50,099 nt of DNA, from positions 1 through 50,099 of the forward strand of contig CAJTTN010000011.1 of NCBI GenBank assembly GCA_910579215.1, read 5' to 3'. This stretch comes from an uncultured Anaeroplasmataceae bacterium (lineage in GTDB: Bacteria > Bacillota_I > Bacilli_A > Acholeplasmatales > Anaeroplasmataceae). The notes beneath the pieces are model-generated. The model saw nothing but the letters and a program-made list of their open reading frames with translations, did not search any database and had not been told where the DNA came from. The position numbers and the translations under genes were made by a program. Below are positions 44,541 through 50,099 of the stretch, one piece after another (position 1 is the first letter of the stretch; the number at the start of each line of letters is the position of its first letter).

Positions 44541-47500
44541 ATGTCATCTACAGATTTAAATATTTTTACGAATGCTGATAGTGTAAAAATGATAGATAGA
44601 ATAAAAACAGTATTATCTCATGCTGATTTCTTTGATTGCTTAGTTGGATATTTTAGAATTACAGGTTTTTACTTATTAAAACAAGAATTAGAAAAAGTTA
44701 AAGAAATTAGACTTTTAGTTGGACTAGGAGTAGATCCTATCACAAAAGAAGCAGTGCAATTAACTTTGTTTGATCAAAATGCATTTAAAATACAACCTAT
44801 ATTGAGAAAACAGATAAAAGAGGAGTTTGAAACATCAGAGGATTCTTTAGAAGTAGAGAATGGTATTAATACATTTATCGAATGGATAAAAAATGGAAAA
44901 ATTAAAATAAGAATTTGTGCAGATAAGAATGTTCATGCTAAGGTTTATATTATTAGAAATGATGAAACTGTTAAAGATTTGCAGTATGGAAATGTTATAA
45001 CAGGATCATCTAATTTTTCATACAATGGGTTACAAAATAATATAGAGTTTAATGTTGAATTGAAAAGTAGAAATGAAGTTGATTATTCACTGATGTTTTT
45101 TAATGGCTTATGGAATAATGCTATCGAGATTACAAATTTAGTAAATGACATTGTGAAAAATGAGACATGGATGAATGTGACAATTTCACCATATAAATTA
45201 TTTTTAAAAACATTATATTCTTATTTTGAAGATGAAATTGGAGATAACAATGTAGATATTGAACGACCAGATGATTTTTTAAGATTAGAATATCAAGATC
45301 ATGCTGTTATCCAAGCAAAAAGAATTTTAGAAAAGCATGGTGGAGTAATTATTGCTGATGTTGTAGGTTTAGGTAAAACATATATAGCTGCGATGCTAGG
45401 TAAGTATTTGGGGGCAAAGAAGCGTTGTTTGTTTATTGTTCCACCTGTTGTACAAGAGTATTGGCAGTCGGTAATAGCCGATTTTAATTATTCTCAAAGA
45501 GATAAAGTTGTATCACTAGGAATAGTTGATCAAGTAGCTCAATGGGATGATTTAGGTAAATACGATTATGTGTTTGTTGATGAAGCTCATAGATTTCGCA
45601 ATGCAGATTCCAAAGAATTTCAATATTTGAAAGAAATCTGTTATGGTAAGGGAGTTATCCTAATTACGGCAACTCCACAAAACAACTATATTACAGACAT
45701 TGTGAATTTGATTTCATTATTTCAAGATTTAAAAGAATCATCAATAATTCCAGGTAACCCTGATTTACAAGGATTTTTTGCTTCAATCAAAAGAGATATT
45801 TTACGCGCTAAGGGTAAAGATGATTTTGATTTGGTTATGGATAATTCAATCACTGAAATACGGAATAAGGTTTTAAAAAATGTCATGGTGAGAAGAACTC
45901 GTACTGAAGTAGTCAAGTATTATAAAGATGATCTTGACAAGCAGGGCATAGCTTTTCCAACTTTACACGATCCAGAGAGATTAACGTATATTTATAATGA
46001 TGCTATGGATAAAGCGTTTAACGATACAATAGTTTTATTGTCAAAATTGAAATATGCTAGATATACTCCATTATTATATGTTAAAGCTGAATATCAAAGG
46101 GAAATAGTTGGAGATAAAAAATCTGGTCAAGAGAATATTAAAGGTTTTATTAAAGGAATGTTAGTAAAGCGTCTTGAAAGTTCTATATATGCTTTTAAAG
46201 AAAGCATCAATAGAATTAATAAAAGTTTAAATGATTTTTACAAATTATATTTAGATGATAAAATTGTTATTGGTGCTTCTTCAAGAAATAATAATTATGA
46301 TTTTGAATACTTAGCATCACTGGATGATAATGAATTTGAGGAATTGATTTCTCAAAGAGATTTAATGAAAATACCTAGAAATGTATTAGAAGATAGATAT
46401 AATGTCGATTTGCTTAATGACTTAACTATTTTTAAGCAATTGTGTGATATTTGGTCTCAGTTTGATGTTCAAAGAGATGATGCAAAATTTGATATTTTAG
46501 CAGAATTATTAAAAGAATTGAAAAAAGATAAAAACACGAAAGTCATCATTTTTTCTGAAGCAAAAGATACTGTAGTATATTTGGAATCAAAATTAGATAA
46601 TGTTTTTTTAAATGAGGTTGTTTCTTTTTGTGGTAGTGATTCTGAAAGTAAGAAAAAATATATTAAGCAAAATTTTGATCCTAAAGATAAAAATCCTTTA
46701 GATGAAAAGAAAATATTGGTAACAACTGATTCTATGAGTGAAGGCATTAATTTACATAGAGCTTCAATAATCATTAATTATGATTTGCCATGGAATCCAA
46801 CTAGAGTAATGCAACGTGTTGGTCGTATTAATCGTGTTGGATCAAAATATTCAGACCTGTTTGTATATAATTTTTTTCCTGCTGCAAATACTCGCGAGCA
46901 TCTATCTTTAGAGGATTCTATTAAAGTCAAAATTCAAATGTTTCATACATTGTTAGGAGAAGACTCTAGATATTTAACAGACGAAGAAATTGTAGAACCA
47001 CAAGAGTTTTTTGATATATTAATGATGAAAAATTTTAAATTAACTGATGAAGGTGAAGAATTCAATTTAAATGCTACAAAGATGGAATATTTAAAAATCA
47101 TTAATGATATTAAGAAAAATGATCCAATACTATTTGATGAGATTTCTAGCTTGCCAAATAAATTGCGTTTAGCTCGTTTTTCTAATAAAACTGAACTAGT
47201 GACATTTGTAAGAAAGGGTTCTATTAAGGAGTTTATTTATACTGATGGTATTAAAACAGAAGAATTAGAATTTGATAAAGCAATGGAATTGATTCAGTGT
47301 GAAGAATCAGAGTCGAAAATTGATTTGCCAGATAATTATTATAATTTATTAAATTTGAACACGCAGATGTTTAAAGAAAAAGTTAAGGAATCATTTGGAA
47401 ATGGAATGCGTGCAAAAGGTTCTCCAAAAAATGAAAAGGAAGTTAATAAGTATATAAAATGGCTTGAAAAGCAAGAATTAAAGTATGAGGATAAAGATTT

Positions 47501-47741
47501 GTTAAATCAAATATCAGAAATGATAGAAAAAGGAGTTTTGACAAATTATGTTTATAAAGAAATTTTAAAAGCAATTAAAGAATTGAAAAATAAAAATGAT
47601 ATAAAAGCCATTATAAAATGTTTTTCAGAAAAAATTCCTAACGTTTATTTTAAAGAAAGAAACCAATATGAAGTAGAAGATGTTTTTTCTGCTAAAGAAG
47701 TTGTTATTTTATCAGAATACTTTATAAAGGGGGAAAATTAA
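44541..47741 (+). CDS. PLD-SNF2-type helicase
   Basis: The 1066-residue protein starts with a phospholipase-D-like domain (NVHAKVYIIR at about 130 and TGSSNFSYNGL at about 154). A SNF2/superfamily 2 helicase follows: Walker A DVVGLGKTYIAAM (about 273), VFVDEAHRFRN, LITATPQNN, and then DSMSEGINLHRASIIINYDLP and MQRVGRINRVGS. It overlaps no gene but is one base from the methyltransferase, so they are an operon. A start at ATG 44541 gives a better 6-base spacing to GGGAGG than ATG 44538. PLD-helicases paired with an Eco57I-like methyltransferase are known as a restriction-like defence arrangement. Confidence 0.82.
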   Translation: MSSTDLNIFTNADSVKMIDRIKTVLSHADFFDCLVGYFRITGFYLLKQELEKVKEIRLLVGLGVDPITKEAVQLTLFDQNAFKIQPILRKQIKEEFETSEDSLEVENGINTFIEWIKNGKIKIRICADKNVHAKVYIIRNDETVKDLQYGNVITGSSNFSYNGLQNNIEFNVELKSRNEVDYSLMFFNGLWNNAIEITNLVNDIVKNETWMNVTISPYKLFLKTLYSYFEDEIGDNNVDIERPDDFLRLEYQDHAVIQAKRILEKHGGVIIADVVGLGKTYIAAMLGKYLGAKKRCLFIVPPVVQEYWQSVIADFNYSQRDKVVSLGIVDQVAQWDDLGKYDYVFVDEAHRFRNADSKEFQYLKEICYGKGVILITATPQNNYITDIVNLISLFQDLKESSIIPGNPDLQGFFASIKRDILRAKGKDDFDLVMDNSITEIRNKVLKNVMVRRTRTEVVKYYKDDLDKQGIAFPTLHDPERLTYIYNDAMDKAFNDTIVLLSKLKYARYTPLLYVKAEYQREIVGDKKSGQENIKGFIKGMLVKRLESSIYAFKESINRINKSLNDFYKLYLDDKIVIGASSRNNNYDFEYLASLDDNEFEELISQRDLMKIPRNVLEDRYNVDLLNDLTIFKQLCDIWSQFDVQRDDAKFDILAELLKELKKDKNTKVIIFSEAKDTVVYLESKLDNVFLNEVVSFCGSDSESKKKYIKQNFDPKDKNPLDEKKILVTTDSMSEGINLHRASIIINYDLPWNPTRVMQRVGRINRVGSKYSDLFVYNFFPAANTREHLSLEDSIKVKIQMFHTLLGEDSRYLTDEEIVEPQEFFDILMMKNFKLTDEGEEFNLNATKMEYLKIINDIKKNDPILFDEISSLPNKLRLARFSNKTELVTFVRKGSIKEFIYTDGIKTEELEFDKAMELIQCEESESKIDLPDNYYNLLNLNTQMFKEKVKESFGNGMRAKGSPKNEKEVNKYIKWLEKQELKYEDKDLLNQISEMIEKGVLTNYVYKEILKAIKELKNKNDIKAIIKCFSEKIPNVYFKERNQYEVEDVFSAKEVVILSEYFIKGEN

Positions 47742-47742
47742 T

Positions 47743-50099
47743 ATGAGCACAAGAGTTTATTTGGGCGAGAAATATTCTGAAAAAAATTTTATACTATTTT
47801 GTAGCAAACTACTTAAAAATATTCAAGAGAAAGGTAATAAAATTGCTGTTTTATCACAGTATCAAAACTATATAAAAGAATGTAAATTTATTGCTGATTT
47901 TAAGGATGTTAATAATAAAAGTATTGCCATAATGTCAGTGAAGATAACTGATGATAGTAATGCAAGAACTACACAAAGGAACTTTGTTGCTCACATTTTA
48001 TCCAATGGTGAATTATTAGGTTATGATGGTGCATTAGTTGCTTATTATGATGATTGTAGAAATAATTGGAAATTAGCTTTAGTTACAATTGATTATGATT
48101 TGACTGATAGGGGAATAAAGGTATCTTTTCAGCCGGCTAAAAGATTTTCATTTTTAGTTGGTGTAGGAGAGCCGAATAAAACTTATAATGAACAATTAAA
48201 TCCTATATATGAAGCGTCTGTTCCACCTACTTTCGAAAAATTGAAAGAAGCATTTAGTATTAGTAAAGTTACAAAGGATTTTTATTCGGATTATTGTGAT
48301 TGCTTTAACAAGCTTGTCAATTACTTGGTGGATTGCTTAGAATTCAAATTAGAAGCAAGTCGATTACAATATGAAGATGTTAAGGAATTTGCAATAACAT
48401 TTACTAAAAAAACATTAGGTCAAATTGTTTTTTTACATTTTATACAAAAGAAAGGCTGGTTAGGTGTTCCATTAAATGGAGAATGGGGTGATGGTGATAA
48501 GAATTATATTTTTAATTCTACAAAAAATTATCAAGGAAGTAGTTATTTTAACGAAATTCTAGAGCCATTATTTTATAACGCTTTAAATAGACAACGTGAT
48601 AATGATGAATATGAGAATGTTAAAATACCTTTCTTGAATGGTGGCTTATTTTCTCCTGTTGAAAATTACGATTGGAAAAAAACTAATTTTAATATTCCAA
48701 ATTCTATATGGTTTAACAAAGAGCAAAATGGTTTTTTAGATATTTTATCTCAGTATAATTTTACAGTTGATGAATCTGATCCAACAGAGCAAGATATAGC
48801 AGTTGATCCAGAAATGTTGGGAAAAATTTTTGAATCCTTACTGGATCCTGAAGAAAGACACAATAAGGGAGCTCATTATACTCCAAGAGAAATAGTTCAT
48901 TTTATGTGTATTGAATCTATTGCATATAATATTTCTGTAAATTGTGAGATGGATTTTAATCTTATTAAAAATTATATTTTATATGGGAATTCCTTAGCTG
49001 AAAAGCAGATGATTATAGATAAGGCAAAACAATTGGATGACTATGTTTTAAATTTAAAGATAGTTGATCCTGCTGTTGGTTCAGGTGCGTTCCTAGTCGG
49101 CATGTTAAACGAGATAGTTAAATTAAGATTAAATTTAAATGAATTATTAAATAATAAGGCTGACAAGTATTCTATAAAAAAATTAGCAATAAAAAATTCT
49201 TTATTTGGTGTAGATATTGAAAATGATGCTATAGAAATCGCTAAGTTAAGATTATGGTTATCTTTAATTGTTGATCAACAAGTAGAAAATAAGTCCTCAC
49301 CTCAACCATTACCAAATTTAGTATTTCAATTAAGAGTCGGAAATTCTTTGGTTGATAAATATCAAGGAGTTAAACTTTGGAATTCTAAAAAAATGAATAG
49401 AAGTGGAAATCTTTATGATGAAGGTTATGACATTTTTAATGCAAACGATTATAATGATATTCTTCAAACATTAGACCAAACAAAAGAAAAATATTTTAAT
49501 ATTACTGATGAAACAGAGAAAAATCACTTATTTGAAAAAATCAAACAAGACCAATTTGAATTGGTTAAAAATTCTCTTTTTAATAAAGGAGAATATAGAA
49601 TTATTGAAGAACTAATAGAGATGCAAAAGAAACGAGCAAAGCCATTTTTCATTTGGGAATTAGAATTTGATAAAGTTTTTGAAAAAGGTGGCTTTGATAT
49701 TGTTATAGCAAATCCACCATATATTCAACTTCAGGCAAATGAAGGAAAACTGGCTAATGAATTGGAACCACAAAAATATGAAACATTTACTAGAATGGGA
49801 GATATCTATTGTATTTTTTATGAGCAAGCTATGAATTTATTGAAGAAGAAAGGAATATCTTGTTTTATTACATCTAATAAGTGGATGAGAGCAGGCTATG
49901 GAGAAAAGCTTAGAGGATATTTAGCTAAAAACACTAATCCGTTATTATTAGTTGATTTTGGTGGTACAAAAGTTTTTGAATCAGCAACAGTAGATGTAAA
50001 TGTATTGGTTAGTTCAAAAGAAAATAATCAGTATTCAACTAAGACATGTATATTTGATGGCAAAAGCACAGATGAATTGAGCGTTTTTGTTGAGCGTAA
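47743..50099 (+). CDS. Eco57I-like N6-adenine DNA methyltransferase / type IIG-like enzyme (partial)
   Basis: The frame runs open from ATG 47743 to the window edge, at least 785 residues, and its stop is outside. The N-terminal 200 residues contain VAHILSNGELLGYDGALVAYY, a region common in type IIG-like enzymes. The methyltransferase domain follows: GAHYTPREIVHFM, motif I DPAVGSGAFLVGM (about 442), GVDIENDAIEIAKLRLW and catalytic motif IV NPPYIQL (about 656). A nuclease motif was not confirmed. It is one base behind the PLD-SNF2 helicase, preceded by AAAGGGGGAAAA, and both likely act together in restriction or defence. Confidence 0.85.
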   Translation, partial: MSTRVYLGEKYSEKNFILFCSKLLKNIQEKGNKIAVLSQYQNYIKECKFIADFKDVNNKSIAIMSVKITDDSNARTTQRNFVAHILSNGELLGYDGALVAYYDDCRNNWKLALVTIDYDLTDRGIKVSFQPAKRFSFLVGVGEPNKTYNEQLNPIYEASVPPTFEKLKEAFSISKVTKDFYSDYCDCFNKLVNYLVDCLEFKLEASRLQYEDVKEFAITFTKKTLGQIVFLHFIQKKGWLGVPLNGEWGDGDKNYIFNSTKNYQGSSYFNEILEPLFYNALNRQRDNDEYENVKIPFLNGGLFSPVENYDWKKTNFNIPNSIWFNKEQNGFLDILSQYNFTVDESDPTEQDIAVDPEMLGKIFESLLDPEERHNKGAHYTPREIVHFMCIESIAYNISVNCEMDFNLIKNYILYGNSLAEKQMIIDKAKQLDDYVLNLKIVDPAVGSGAFLVGMLNEIVKLRLNLNELLNNKADKYSIKKLAIKNSLFGVDIENDAIEIAKLRLWLSLIVDQQVENKSSPQPLPNLVFQLRVGNSLVDKYQGVKLWNSKKMNRSGNLYDEGYDIFNANDYNDILQTLDQTKEKYFNITDETEKNHLFEKIKQDQFELVKNSLFNKGEYRIIEELIEMQKKRAKPFFIWELEFDKVFEKGGFDIVIANPPYIQLQANEGKLANELEPQKYETFTRMGDIYCIFYEQAMNLLKKKGISCFITSNKWMRAGYGEKLRGYLAKNTNPLLLVDFGGTKVFESATVDVNVLVSSKENNQYSTKTCIFDGKSTDELSVFVER

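Noticed and set aside
31540..50099. CRISPR array in the defence island
   Set aside because: No regularly spaced direct repeats of 20-40 bases are visible and no cas gene is present.
1..50099. tRNA or rRNA genes
   Set aside because: No cloverleaf or T-loop signature (GGTTCGA-type) with matching stems was found on either strand by eye.

Overview
The window comes from a low-GC, Gram-positive-type bacterium (Bacillota). The evidence is a PolC-type DNA polymerase III, a sufC-sufD-sufS-sufU-sufB iron-sulfur operon, a UgpC/MsmX-type sugar ATPase behind a near-consensus cre site, strong AGGAGG-type ribosome binding sites and many extended -10 promoters of the form TGnTATAAT. The gene mix, including a short SufD, a membrane-anchored Mur ligase and a CotD-like mini-protein, makes me think of the Erysipelotrichia, but that placement is inference.

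Positions 1-340 hold the tail of a decayed IS200/IS605 transposase and a run of five hairpins. Positions 459-31203 are mostly chromosomal housekeeping. In order they hold: a beta-propeller lipoprotein, three small membrane proteins, leucyl-tRNA synthetase, a membrane/HAD fusion, the complete suf operon, mutY (opposite strand), a frameshifted XRE regulator, an operon of alpha/beta hydrolase, membrane Mur ligase and D-Ala-D-Ala ligase, an RDD membrane protein with a PucR/CdaR-type HTH protein, the sugar ATPase, acyl carrier protein, a degenerate leucyl-tRNA synthetase paralogue, a YtqA-like radical SAM protein (opposite strand), a DUF1189-like membrane protein, polC, a Bax-inhibitor-1 family protein, a DUF3737 protein and a tiny Cys/His-rich coat-like protein.

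From about 31.2 kb to the right edge the content changes to an uninterrupted anti-phage or accessory island, all on the + strand. It begins after a possible serine-recombinase remnant. It holds an RloA/RloB (AbiL-like) ATPase-TOPRIM pair, then a membrane protein plus DUF4868-like pair that looks like Kiwa. Next is a four-gene cassette of HNH nuclease, SAM methyltransferase, PLD-DEAD helicase-DUF3427 and Nudix hydrolase. A third group has two small helical proteins (one needing a -1 frameshift) and a 1128-residue helicase with a C-terminal PD-(D/E)xK-like nuclease. The last is a PLD-SNF2 helicase followed by an Eco57I-like N6-adenine methyltransferase that runs off the window. Each of four groups has its own sigma-A-like promoter, which suggests stacked modules rather than one operon.

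The most unusual items are the catalytically dead LeuRS paralogue, the FUSC/HAD pseudoenzyme fusion, two genes broken (or recoded) by -1 shifts at A-runs, a hydrolase whose natural N-terminus lacks a standard start codon, and the HNH-methyltransferase-PLD/helicase-Nudix cassette.
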